From assembly GCF_000701505.1 (NCBI RefSeq), contig NZ_JNJB01000011.1, positions 62,001 to 126,000 on the forward strand: a DNA stretch of 64,000 bases, written 5' to 3'. The notes below the pieces were generated by a model. It saw nothing but the letters and a program-made list of their open reading frames with translations, searched no databases and was not told the origin of the DNA. Shown piece by piece: positions 40,778 to 50,075 of this stretch. The translations under genes and the position numbers were made by a program. The DNA is from Dyadobacter crusticola DSM 16708 (lineage in GTDB: Bacteria > Bacteroidota > Bacteroidia > Cytophagales > Spirosomataceae). Position 1 is the stretch's first letter; every line of letters starts with the position of its first letter.

Positions 40778-43636
40778 ATGGATGTTTTTGCTAGCCTGAA
40801 TCATAAGGCACGTTCGGGTAGTGCTATACTTGTTTTTTTGTGCATCTTCTCCCATGTTTTTGCCCAGGAAACACCGCCTTTGGTGAATTATTATTCTTCT
40901 GAATACAAAGCCCACAACCAAAACTGGGCGATCAGCCAGAGCTCCGACGGCATCATATATGCAGCCAATTCCGACGGTTTAATGGAGTATGACGGGGCAA
41001 GCTGGAAATTGTATCCCCTGCCCGACGGACAGATTGTGCGCGCAGTGCTTTGCGACGAAATTACCGTTGCGCCGCCACTTTCGGGCAAGACAAAGTTAAA
41101 ACCTGTGCAGGAGCAACGCACTTACGTCGGTGGCTTTTCTGAATTTGGTTATTGGCTGCGAGCCGCTGACGGACAACTGAAATATCATTCACTCAGCAAA
41201 AAGGCCAATTTCAAAAGCCTCAAAACGGAGGAGATCTGGCATATTCTTAAAACGCCCAAATACATTTACTTTCAATCATTTGCCAAGATCTATCGGTACG
41301 ACGGGCAAAAGCTTACGGAAATGCAGGCAGATGGTAATTTCATGTTCCTCCGCTATGTACACGATCGCGTGCTGGTGCCCGTTATCGATAAGGGAATTTA
41401 TGAGTTAAAAGGAGAGAACTTTTCGCCGTTACCTGGAACAGAGACGCTCGCGACCTCGATAATCTCCTCCATTCTGCCGCTGCCCGGAAAGCGGATTCTC
41501 ATCACTACTACAAAAAACGGTCTTTTCATCTGGCAAAACGGCGTACTATCTCCCTGGCAGATCCCCGTTTCAGAGGAATTGAAGCAAAACATCATCAACA
41601 AAGCTATCATACTCTCCCGGGACAGCAGCCTTGCGATCGGTACCATTCAGAATGGGGTTTATATCTTGAAGAAAAATGGTGAAGTCAGGTACCGGTTTAA
41701 CAAAGAAACCGGTCTTCAAAACAACACTGTAATTGCGCTCAATGAGGATAACCACCAGAAGCTATGGATTGGAATGGATCAGGGAATCAGCCTGGTAGCT
41801 ATGTCCTCTCCGGTTATTTCATATCAAACGAGTGACAATCCGCTTGGCTCCACTTACGCGGCGGCTATCTGGCGCGGTAAGCTTTACGTGGGTTCAAACA
41901 AGGGGGTTTTTGTTAAAAAATGGCTCTCGTCCGAACCCTTTCGAGCAGTTCCCGGACTCGAAGGACAGACGTGGATGCTGAAAGTGTTTGACGATCAGCT
42001 GCTTTGCGGCCACAATGACGCTACGTATAGTATTGAAGAGAATGGGATCAGAAAGGTTTCAAATATTACCGGGGGCTGGATTATGCTGCCGATAAAAAGC
42101 GGAAACGATACGTTGCTACTGCAAGGCGCATACAATGGGCTGCATACTTACAAAAAAAATACACAGAATCGCTGGACCTATGCATATCCTGTAAGAGGGG
42201 TACCCCCTACTCCGATCCGCCAGATTGTGGAGGATAAGAATGGGTTTTTCTGGCTCGCACATGCTTACAAGGGACTTTTCCTAAGCCAGCTAACGCCCCG
42301 CCTTGACTCTGCGCTGAAATGGCGGGAATTTAGGGCACCGGCGAACATACCCAGCGAGTTTTCAGTCGAGCTGTTTAACTGGCGGAACAAAATCCATATC
42401 AGATCCGCCAATACATTCTTGGAACCCGCAGGCCAGGAAAGTCTGAAAAGCAGCGCCGATTTCATGCCTGAAGAAGAACCATTTAAGGTTCGTACCGGCA
42501 TTGGCGACGACTGGTTTAAGGTTTTCATGAACAGGGTTACCTTCTATTCCCCAGGCCAGAAACCCCGTGATCTGTCATTGAAATTGATCCGGAACAGCGA
42601 GACAATTATTCCGGTGACGAACACGCATTATTTCTTTTGTCTGGACAATGGATATGCGCTTTATGACAGATCATCAGATATTGATGCCGGCGCAACCGAC
42701 TCTGCGCCCATTATCCGCAGAGTTGCGAACCTCCGCAATTTGTCAGAAACCTATTCAGTAAGCAACATTCCCCGTTTGCCCAGTAATGTACGCGCAATCC
42801 GCATTTCGTACTCAGTCCCCGAATATGGCCGTAACATTCAGTACAGGTATCGTTTGAAAGGCCTGACAGATCAATGGTCGGAATGGACGGACCAAAGCTT
42901 TGTTGAATTCACCAACCTGGAATCCGAGGATTATGTTTTCGAAGTCCGGAGCAGCCTCAATGACCTGGTCGCCTCCTACCGCTTCAGTGTTCAGCCGCTC
43001 TGGCGGGAGACCCTGCTGGCGAGAAGCTTATTCACCATTTTGATTGTAACCGCATTATTTGGCTTGATCTTTTACCAGGAGAAGCGCCTGGCGCGGCACC
43101 GCAGAAGGCTGATCGAAGAGCAGGAAGAGAAGCTGCGACAGCAGCGGCTTTCCAGCGAGCGGCAGATCATGCAGATCCAGAATGAGAAGCTGCAAAGTGA
43201 GATCCAGAGCAAGAGTCAGCAGCTGAGCAATGTTGCGATTAACGTGGTACGCAAAAATGAGATCCTGGAAGAGATAAGTAACGAGCTCAAACAGGTCAAA
43301 GCTGAGCTTGGGCACCAGCTGCCTAACATCCATTATCAGAAGCTGCTGCACAGTATCGAGCGCAATGTTGCAGGCAAGGATGACTGGGAGCTTTTTGAAC
43401 AAAACTTTGACGAAGTACACGAACAATTCTTCAAGCGGCTCCGCCAGATATCTCCGACAATTTCACCATCCGAGCTCAGGCTTGCTGCCTGTTTACGCAT
43501 GAATTTGTCCACCAAGGAAATGGCGCCTGTACTTGGGATTTCTATCCGTGGTGTGGAAATAAAGCGCTACCGCCTCCGCAAAAAACTAGGATTGAGCAAC
43601 GACGACAATCTGGTACAGTTTATGATGGATGTTTGA
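40778..43636 (+). CDS. Propeller/Y_Y_Y sensor with C-terminal LuxR-type HTH
   Basis: 952 residues. A signal segment (SAILVFLCIFSHVFAQ) leads into a periplasmic beta-propeller of about 600 residues with repeated two-component-regulator motifs such as WAISQSSDGIIYAANSDGLM and NNTVIALNEDNHQKLWIGMD. A Y_Y_Y domain lies near 674-724 (YRLKGLTDQWSEWTDQSFVE). One membrane helix (residues 747-766) is followed by a long coiled coil (EEQEEKLRQQRLSSERQIMQ) and a LuxR/GerE-type HTH near 887-952 (ISPSELRLAACLRMNLSTKE, IRGVEIKRYRLRKKLGL). There is no histidine kinase or receiver, so it would signal directly from the periplasm to DNA. It precedes the SusC operon and probably activates it. Confidence 0.93.
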   Translation: MDVFASLNHKARSGSAILVFLCIFSHVFAQETPPLVNYYSSEYKAHNQNWAISQSSDGIIYAANSDGLMEYDGASWKLYPLPDGQIVRAVLCDEITVAPPLSGKTKLKPVQEQRTYVGGFSEFGYWLRAADGQLKYHSLSKKANFKSLKTEEIWHILKTPKYIYFQSFAKIYRYDGQKLTEMQADGNFMFLRYVHDRVLVPVIDKGIYELKGENFSPLPGTETLATSIISSILPLPGKRILITTTKNGLFIWQNGVLSPWQIPVSEELKQNIINKAIILSRDSSLAIGTIQNGVYILKKNGEVRYRFNKETGLQNNTVIALNEDNHQKLWIGMDQGISLVAMSSPVISYQTSDNPLGSTYAAAIWRGKLYVGSNKGVFVKKWLSSEPFRAVPGLEGQTWMLKVFDDQLLCGHNDATYSIEENGIRKVSNITGGWIMLPIKSGNDTLLLQGAYNGLHTYKKNTQNRWTYAYPVRGVPPTPIRQIVEDKNGFFWLAHAYKGLFLSQLTPRLDSALKWREFRAPANIPSEFSVELFNWRNKIHIRSANTFLEPAGQESLKSSADFMPEEEPFKVRTGIGDDWFKVFMNRVTFYSPGQKPRDLSLKLIRNSETIIPVTNTHYFFCLDNGYALYDRSSDIDAGATDSAPIIRRVANLRNLSETYSVSNIPRLPSNVRAIRISYSVPEYGRNIQYRYRLKGLTDQWSEWTDQSFVEFTNLESEDYVFEVRSSLNDLVASYRFSVQPLWRETLLARSLFTILIVTALFGLIFYQEKRLARHRRRLIEEQEEKLRQQRLSSERQIMQIQNEKLQSEIQSKSQQLSNVAINVVRKNEILEEISNELKQVKAELGHQLPNIHYQKLLHSIERNVAGKDDWELFEQNFDEVHEQFFKRLRQISPTISPSELRLAACLRMNLSTKEMAPVLGISIRGVEIKRYRLRKKLGLSNDDNLVQFMMDV

Positions 43637-43697
43637 TCCGATTGGATTTATCCGCTACAAAGCCGCTTTTGTTTTTACAAACCTTGCATTATTCCCA

Positions 43698-43719
43698 GTG
43701 ATGTAGTGGTGATGTAGTG
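43698..43719 (+). promoter_or_regulatory. 11-bp direct repeat, candidate activator site
   Basis: GTGATGTAGTG occurs twice in perfect tandem at 43698-43708 and 43709-43719. An 11-bp period is one helical turn, as expected for two protomers on one face of DNA. It ends 6 bp before the candidate -33 element of the SusC operon and follows the regulator gene by 61 bp. Confidence 0.6.
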
Positions 43720-43725
43720 CTTTTC

Positions 43726-43757
43726 TTGATTTCCCTCTCTCTTCGGATTTAAATTTG
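43726..43757 (+). promoter_or_regulatory. Candidate promoter of the SusC/SusD/GH144 operon
   Basis: TTG at 43726-43728 and TAAATTTG at 43750-43757. The latter is an exact match to the Bacteroidetes TAnnTTTG element; the spacing of 21 bp is slightly long, which is common in activator-dependent promoters. The SusC ATG is 48 bp downstream. Confidence 0.6.
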
Positions 43758-43804
43758 AAGTCAATTAATTCTTTTAATAGTTCAATCAACTTTATAGATA
43801 CCAA

Positions 43805-46800
43805 ATGAAAACTACTGTACGGTTACTGTACATGCTTGTTTTTCTGGCAATGGGAACTTCCTCTTTTGCCCAGGAAATAGATGTGACAGGAAAGGTAACA
43901 TCCGCAGCAGACGCTTCGCCACTTCCGGGAGCAAGCGTGCTTATAAAGGGGACTACAACGGGCGTTCCTACTGATGCCGAGGGGAACTACGCAATCAGGG
44001 TTCCTTCGGGACAGGCGGTGCTGGTATTCTCAATGATCGGAATGACTGCTCAGGAAATTACAGTGGGCACGCAAACCGTCATCAACGTAGGACTTGAGGA
44101 GGATGCCAAGGCACTCAATGAAGTGGTCGTGGTAGGTTATGGCACCCAGCGGAAGCTCGATGTAACAGGCTCTGTGGTGCAGATTAAAGGTGAGGACATT
44201 TCAAGACAGCCTTCGATGAATGCGGTGAGCGGCTTGCAGGGAAAAGTAGCAGGTGTGCAGATCAACAACTCCGGAAAGCCCGGTGAAGCACCGCAGATCC
44301 GGATCAGAGGCGTAGGTACTGCCTATGGAAGCGCTAACCCGCTTTATGTGGTAGACGGTGTCTGGTTCGACGATATCAGCTTTCTGAACTCAGGCGATAT
44401 CGAAAGTATGAACATCCTGAAAGATGCTTCCAGCCAATCCATTTACGGTGTGCGGGCAGCAAACGGGGTAGTTCTGATTACGACGAAAAAGGGTAAATCA
44501 GGCAAAGCGGTTGTGGACTACAACGGTTTTGTCGGTTTCCAGAAGGTAACGAATCAGGTCAAAATGGCGAATGCAAAAGAATACGCTACGATGGTCAACG
44601 AGCTGAGCAACATCAATGGCAAGGAAAATATCCTGGATCCAAACCAGTTCGGCGAAGGTACTGACTGGTACGATCAGATTTTGAGGACTGCCAAGATTAC
44701 CAATCACCAGCTTTCTATCAGCGGCGGTGGCGAGAAATCGAGCTATAACTTCTCACTAGGTTACCTGGATCAGGATGGTGTTGTTCAGAAAAACAATTTC
44801 AAACGTTACACTGCGCGTCTTCAAAACGATTTTCAGGTGTTGAAGAGCTTGAAAGTGGGTTACACTGCAACAGGTTCTTTCAGTAAGTCGAAAGACGAAG
44901 CAGCTGGAATTTTCCGCGAGTTGTATACTGCTGCCCCGATTGTGCCTGTGTATAGAGAAGATGGTTCCTATGGTGATCCGAATGATTTTAATCTGGGCGA
45001 CGCCAACAACTTTAACCCACAGGTTACCATTGACTACTACAATCAGAATACCAAGAAGACCTTATTGACAGGTAATGCGTACGCGGAGTTCTCCCCTATA
45101 ACTGGTCTTACATTCAGAACAAGTTTAGGCGGCAGGTACTCGCAAGATGAAACCCGTTATTATAACCCGGAATATGTGGCGACTTTCAAGCAGCGTAATA
45201 CCACGAGCTTGCTTAGATTTACCCGCCCACAAACGCGCTACTGGATTTTTGAAAATACTTTAACGTATACCAAAGAATTCGGACAGCATAGCTTCACTGC
45301 CCTGCTAGGTCAATCAGCGCAGCGTGACCAATTCTACGAGATGACTGCAAGTGCATTGAACGTTCCTTATAACAGTGAAGGCGACTTGTACCTCTCGCTG
45401 GGTAATGCAAATGGTCGCAATATCGAGGACAAAGGTGATCTGGGAACTTACGCTTCTTACTTCGGTCGGATAAACTACTCCTTTGGCGATCGTTACCTGC
45501 TCAATGCCTCACTTCGTGCTGACGGTTCTTCCAAATTTTATCAGGGAGGAAATGCATGGGGCTATTTCCCATCTATCGGAGCGGGCTGGGTGATCAGTAA
45601 TGAAGGTTTTATGAAAGATCAGACTTTCTTCGATAACCTGAAACTGAGAGGTAGCTGGGGTAAAATAGGCAATGCATCTGTGCCTTCAAATCTGTCTACG
45701 CTTACGGTGGCAACTGGTGGTAATCTGGCGGCGATATTTGGTAACAACCTGGTGAACACTGGTGCCAGCATTAATACCATCATCCCTCCCACTACTTACT
45801 GGGAACGCGGCGTAGGTACTGACGTGGGTTTAGAAGCCGCTTTCCTGAAATCACGACTGACAGTTGAACTTGATTATTACATCAAGAAAACGGAAAGAGC
45901 AATCTTTGATATCCCTGTATTGGCCTCCATTGGTACACAATCAGGAAATATCGTGGGTAACCAGGCTGATTTCCAGAACAAGGGCTTTGAGTTTGCTTTG
46001 ACCTGGAGAGACGAGATCGGCAAAGATCTTTCTTACAGCATCGGCTTCAATGGCGGCTTCAACGAGAACACGGTACTTGCAGTATCCAGTGGTGCTAATC
46101 CGATATATGACGGTGGCGTAGGACTTACCAGCGGCGCACGCGCAACCCGTACCCGGGTAGGCGATCCTATCGGTTCCTTTTACGGCTATGTGGTCGACGG
46201 GATTTTCCAAAATCAGGATGAAATCGCCAACTCAGCGCAGCCAACTGCTAAACCTGGTGATTTCCGGTACCGTGATATAACTGGCACCTCGGGCACGCCG
46301 GACGGGGCTATTACAGGTCTGGACAGACAGGTGATCGGCAATCCAAACCCCAAGTTCACCTACGGGATCAATACGAACTGGAACTATAAGAACCTGGATC
46401 TGATGCTTGACTTCCAAGGTGTTGCCGGGGTAGACATTTACAATGCAAACCTGGGCTGGCGCTATGGTAATGAGAACTTCACCAAGGATTTTTATGACAA
46501 TCGCTGGCATGGAGAAGGAACTTCCAATACCTATCCTTCTGCTAACATTGGTGGTGGTGTAAACTACTCTCCTAGTACTTTCTATGTGCAGAGCGGAAAT
46601 TATTTCAGGGTGCGGAATGCGCAGCTTGGTTACACAATGCCGCAATCATTTAACGAGAAACTTAAAATCCGGAAGCTGAGAATCTATGCGAATGCGCAGA
46701 ATGCATTGAACTTTTTCAAATACAAAGGATTGTCGCCGGAAGTGAGAGCAGATGAGAACAAGCCGACACGGGCTGGAATCGACGCGAATGTGTATCCGCT

Positions 46801-46840
46801 ATCGGCTACTTACAACTTCGGTATCAATGTTACTTTCTAA
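43805..46840 (+). CDS. SusC/RagA-family TonB-linked outer-membrane transporter
   Basis: 1011 residues with a signal peptide (MKTTVRLLYMLVFLAMGTSS, FAQ). Residues 24-100 form a carboxypeptidase-regulatory-like domain (VTGKVTSAADASPLPGASVL). The TonB-box/plug start is EVVVVGYGTQRKLDVTGSVV, with GLQGKVAGVQINNSGKPGEA, RIRGVGTAYGSANPLYVVDG and ILKDASSQSIYGVRAANGVV as SusC hallmarks. The barrel runs to the C-terminus (LSATYNFGINVTF, terminal Phe). Together with the SusD lipoprotein 13 bp downstream it should import an oligosaccharide. The two GH144-like enzymes that follow suggest beta-1,2-gluco-oligosaccharides. Confidence 0.97.
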   Translation: MKTTVRLLYMLVFLAMGTSSFAQEIDVTGKVTSAADASPLPGASVLIKGTTTGVPTDAEGNYAIRVPSGQAVLVFSMIGMTAQEITVGTQTVINVGLEEDAKALNEVVVVGYGTQRKLDVTGSVVQIKGEDISRQPSMNAVSGLQGKVAGVQINNSGKPGEAPQIRIRGVGTAYGSANPLYVVDGVWFDDISFLNSGDIESMNILKDASSQSIYGVRAANGVVLITTKKGKSGKAVVDYNGFVGFQKVTNQVKMANAKEYATMVNELSNINGKENILDPNQFGEGTDWYDQILRTAKITNHQLSISGGGEKSSYNFSLGYLDQDGVVQKNNFKRYTARLQNDFQVLKSLKVGYTATGSFSKSKDEAAGIFRELYTAAPIVPVYREDGSYGDPNDFNLGDANNFNPQVTIDYYNQNTKKTLLTGNAYAEFSPITGLTFRTSLGGRYSQDETRYYNPEYVATFKQRNTTSLLRFTRPQTRYWIFENTLTYTKEFGQHSFTALLGQSAQRDQFYEMTASALNVPYNSEGDLYLSLGNANGRNIEDKGDLGTYASYFGRINYSFGDRYLLNASLRADGSSKFYQGGNAWGYFPSIGAGWVISNEGFMKDQTFFDNLKLRGSWGKIGNASVPSNLSTLTVATGGNLAAIFGNNLVNTGASINTIIPPTTYWERGVGTDVGLEAAFLKSRLTVELDYYIKKTERAIFDIPVLASIGTQSGNIVGNQADFQNKGFEFALTWRDEIGKDLSYSIGFNGGFNENTVLAVSSGANPIYDGGVGLTSGARATRTRVGDPIGSFYGYVVDGIFQNQDEIANSAQPTAKPGDFRYRDITGTSGTPDGAITGLDRQVIGNPNPKFTYGINTNWNYKNLDLMLDFQGVAGVDIYNANLGWRYGNENFTKDFYDNRWHGEGTSNTYPSANIGGGVNYSPSTFYVQSGNYFRVRNAQLGYTMPQSFNEKLKIRKLRIYANAQNALNFFKYKGLSPEVRADENKPTRAGIDANVYPLSATYNFGINVTF

Positions 46841-46853
46841 TATCAGAATCAAC

Positions 46854-48347
46854 ATGAATCACATAGAATTTAAAAACCATATCAGAAAAGCCGGCTTGTA
46901 TTTCGGACTGGCTGGTATGCTGATTATTCCATCGGCTTGCAATGAGAGCTTTCTGGACACTGACCCGCAGGGAAAACAAGCAGGAGCCGTTTTTTGGCAA
47001 AATGAAGATGACGCAACAAAAGCTGTCAATGCGATGTATGCCAATCTCAGGAGCTGGAACAACACGGCATTTGCTGCGATCTCCATTGAAAGCGTAGGTT
47101 CCGACGATGCTGAGAAAGGTTCGACGGCGTCCGATGCGCCATTCTTCAATCAATACGACGAATTTACGGTTGGTTCAACGGACGGACAGCTGCTTGGATT
47201 CTGGGAAGGTCAGTACCAGAACATCAACTATGCCAACCAGGTAATTACCAACATTCCGGCAATCAGCATGGATGAGGCACTTAAAGCCCGCTATATCGCA
47301 GAAGCCAAGTTTGTCCGCGCTTATTCGTACTTCCGCCTGGTGAGGGCTTTTGGTGATGTACCGCTCCGCCTGACATTACCGAAGGATGCGACCGAATATA
47401 ACATACCGCGCACTCCAAAGGCAGAAGTTTATGCGGCCATTGAACAGGATCTGACAGACGCTGCCGCAGTATTGCCGCTAAGCTACAGTGCAGCGGATCT
47501 TGGCCGTGTAACAAAAGGAGCTGCACAATCGCTGCATGCGAAGGTGGCAATGTACCAGGCTAAATGGCAGCAGGTATTTGACTTGACCAATCTGGTGATT
47601 GCTTCGGGTCAATATTCACTTTTCCCTTCGTACGAGGCGCTTTTCCGAGTTCCGAACGAAAATTCTGTTGAGTCAATTTTTGAGATCCAGAATGCATTGA
47701 TCGAATCAAATAAAGATGCTTCCAACTCGCAGTATTCCCAGGTTCAGGGAGTGCGTGGTGTGGTTGGAGGCGGCTGGGGCTTCAATGTACCGACAAAAGC
47801 ATTGGCTGATTCATTTGAAACAGGCGACCCAAGACGTGATGCAACTATCATTTTCCGGGGCGAAACAACGCCTGCAGGTGATGTAATTCCTGCTGTCGGC
47901 GACAATCCGATGTATAATCAGAAATCCTACGTTCCATTCAGCATGTTTATCACAGGCTTCAACGAGGGTGCTCAGCAGAATATACGTGTAATCCGTTATG
48001 CCGAAGTACTGCTCATGAATGCAGAAGCTGCGAACGAACTGGGAAACACTACTCAGGCACTTGCATCACTTGAAATGGTACGTGCCCGGGCCAGAGGTAC
48101 TTTGAAAAATGTACTGCCAAAAGTTACAACCACGAACCAGGCAGCTTTGCGGAACGCGATCTGGCACGAGCGGCATGTAGAGCTGGCAATGGAGTTTGAC
48201 AGATACTTCGATGTGATCCGTCAGGGAAGAGCTGCCCAGATCTTTGGACCAAAAGGCTGGAAAGCAAATAAGAACGAAGTATGGCCTATTCCGCAAAACG
48301 AGATAGACCTGAGCGGAGGGCTGCTGACGCAGAATCCGGGGTACTGA
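46854..48347 (+). CDS. SusD/RagB-family nutrient-binding lipoprotein
   Basis: 497 residues from the ATG at 46854, which gives a lipoprotein signal ending LIIPSACNES; the open frame upstream overlaps SusC and is not used. SusD landmarks are FLDTDPQGKQAGAVFWQNED, the TPR-like helices (YIAEAKFVRAYSYFRLVRAF GDVPL) and the C-terminal NAIWHERHVELAMEFDRYFD followed by WPIPQNEIDLSGGLLTQNPG. It caps the SusC channel and binds the glycan at the surface. No SusE/F-type binding protein follows. Confidence 0.96.
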   Translation: MNHIEFKNHIRKAGLYFGLAGMLIIPSACNESFLDTDPQGKQAGAVFWQNEDDATKAVNAMYANLRSWNNTAFAAISIESVGSDDAEKGSTASDAPFFNQYDEFTVGSTDGQLLGFWEGQYQNINYANQVITNIPAISMDEALKARYIAEAKFVRAYSYFRLVRAFGDVPLRLTLPKDATEYNIPRTPKAEVYAAIEQDLTDAAAVLPLSYSAADLGRVTKGAAQSLHAKVAMYQAKWQQVFDLTNLVIASGQYSLFPSYEALFRVPNENSVESIFEIQNALIESNKDASNSQYSQVQGVRGVVGGGWGFNVPTKALADSFETGDPRRDATIIFRGETTPAGDVIPAVGDNPMYNQKSYVPFSMFITGFNEGAQQNIRVIRYAEVLLMNAEAANELGNTTQALASLEMVRARARGTLKNVLPKVTTTNQAALRNAIWHERHVELAMEFDRYFDVIRQGRAAQIFGPKGWKANKNEVWPIPQNEIDLSGGLLTQNPGY

Positions 48348-48367
48348 TTTAATGAGTGAATGACTGA

Positions 48368-50056
48368 ATGACTGAATGTGTGAAAAGATTTGGAAGTATT
48401 GTTTTTGCTGGGTTTTTGGTTTGGTTTGGGATTTCCTGTGATACAAAGGATGATCCTGAACCACCGTCTCCCGTGAAGCCTCCCTCTTTCACATTGCGCA
48501 GCTTGGAAATGGACGGTGCATTTTCAGGCTTTGAATACAAAAATGTGAACCTGAAACCCAATCTCAGGTTCACATTTTCATCCGCTCTCAGCAACGCTTC
48601 CCTTGCTAGTGGACTTACTTTCGTGTCAAGATCAGGGGAGAAAGTCCCATTCTCGGCCAGCCTCGAAAATGGAGATAGTACCATCGTAATCGTCCCGAGC
48701 AACAATCTCGAATACCTTAATGCTTATACGGTATCAGCCACCACGGCCTTGAAATCGAAAACGAATACCGCTCTGTCAGATGCTGTTACTTTAAACCTGA
48801 ATACCCGGCTCGATAGTACCAACAAATTCCCGGTTATCACGGATGAAGCATTGCTAAGTCTGGTACAACAGCAAACTTTCAAATACTTCTGGGACTTTGC
48901 GCATCCGGTAAGCGGACTCGCAAGAGAACGGAACAGTTCGGGTGACGTTGTTACCAGCGGTGGAAGTGGGTTCGGAATCATGACCATCCCGATTGCGATT
49001 GAACGAAAGTTTATCACCCGTGCAGCTGGACTGGAAAGAATGCAGAAGATTACCGCATTCCTGAAAGACAAAACGCAGAAGTTTCACGGCGCATTTCCGC
49101 ACTGGCTCAATGGCGCTACCGGCTCGGTGGTTCCGTTTAGTGAGAGGGATAACGGCGCTGATTTAGTTGAAACTTCTTTCTTAATCCAGGGACTGCTTAC
49201 CGCCCGGCAATATTTCAATGCTAACAATGCAGCTGAGAGCAAATTGCGGGCCGATATCAATACGATCTGGGAGAAAGTTGAATGGGATTGGTTTACGAAA
49301 AACAAAGAAAACGTACTCTACTGGCATTGGAGCCCTACTTTCGGCTGGGAAATGAACCATCAGATCCGCGGCTGGAATGAATGCCTGATCACTTACATGC
49401 TTGCTGCCTCCTCTCCTACGCACAGTATTACGAGAGAGGTTTATGATAAAGGCTGGGCAAACTCCGGCGGCTTGAAGAATGGGAACAGCTATTTCAACAT
49501 TCCTCTGCCTTTAGGTGAGCCTTACGGAGGTCCGCTGTTTTTTTCGCATTATTCATTTTTAGGTTTGAATCCGACCGGACTTCAAGATCAGTACGCCGAT
49601 TATTTTACCCAAAACAAAAATCATACATTAATCAATTACAACTACTGCATCGCCAATCCTCGTGCATTCTACGGGTACAGCGATCAATGCTGGGGATTGA
49701 CCGCCAGCGACATTCCTGGCGGTTATAGCGCCAACTCACCAGCCAATGACCGGGGCGTGATCACACCTACTGCGGCACTATCAGCATTTCCTTATACACC
49801 GGCGGAGTCGATGAAAGCCTTGAAATTCTTCTACTATAAACTGGGAGATAAGACATGGGGCGAATACGGGTTCCATGATGCATTCTCATTGAAGGACCTC
49901 TGGTTTGCAGACTCCTACCTGGCTATTGATCAAGGGCCGATTGTCGTAATGATCGAAAATCACAGAAGCGGGCTGCCCTGGAAGCTGTTTATGGCTAATC
50001 CGGAAGTAAAATCCGGCCTCAAAAAGCTGGGATTTACAAGCCCGAATATCAATTAA
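48368..50056 (+). CDS. GH144-like glycoside hydrolase lipoprotein with Ig-like domain
   Basis: 562 residues. The lipoprotein signal ends WFGISCDTKD. Residues about 38-148 form a bacterial Ig-like domain (FTLRSLEMDGAFSGFEYKNV, NLEYLNAYTVSATTALKSKT). Residues 160-560 match the glycoamylase family PF10091, now GH144, whose characterised members are endo-beta-1,2-glucanases. The acid cluster D261-x3-D265-x2-E268 (SERDNGADLVETSF) and E338 (RGWNECLITY) match the spacing of residues reported essential in the Chitinophaga enzyme, as far as I recall it. It follows susD by 20 bp. It probably cuts beta-1,2-glucan at the cell surface. Confidence 0.88.
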   Translation: MTECVKRFGSIVFAGFLVWFGISCDTKDDPEPPSPVKPPSFTLRSLEMDGAFSGFEYKNVNLKPNLRFTFSSALSNASLASGLTFVSRSGEKVPFSASLENGDSTIVIVPSNNLEYLNAYTVSATTALKSKTNTALSDAVTLNLNTRLDSTNKFPVITDEALLSLVQQQTFKYFWDFAHPVSGLARERNSSGDVVTSGGSGFGIMTIPIAIERKFITRAAGLERMQKITAFLKDKTQKFHGAFPHWLNGATGSVVPFSERDNGADLVETSFLIQGLLTARQYFNANNAAESKLRADINTIWEKVEWDWFTKNKENVLYWHWSPTFGWEMNHQIRGWNECLITYMLAASSPTHSITREVYDKGWANSGGLKNGNSYFNIPLPLGEPYGGPLFFSHYSFLGLNPTGLQDQYADYFTQNKNHTLINYNYCIANPRAFYGYSDQCWGLTASDIPGGYSANSPANDRGVITPTAALSAFPYTPAESMKALKFFYYKLGDKTWGEYGFHDAFSLKDLWFADSYLAIDQGPIVVMIENHRSGLPWKLFMANPEVKSGLKKLGFTSPNIN

Positions 50057-50075
50057 GAAATTTAACTACTCAATT

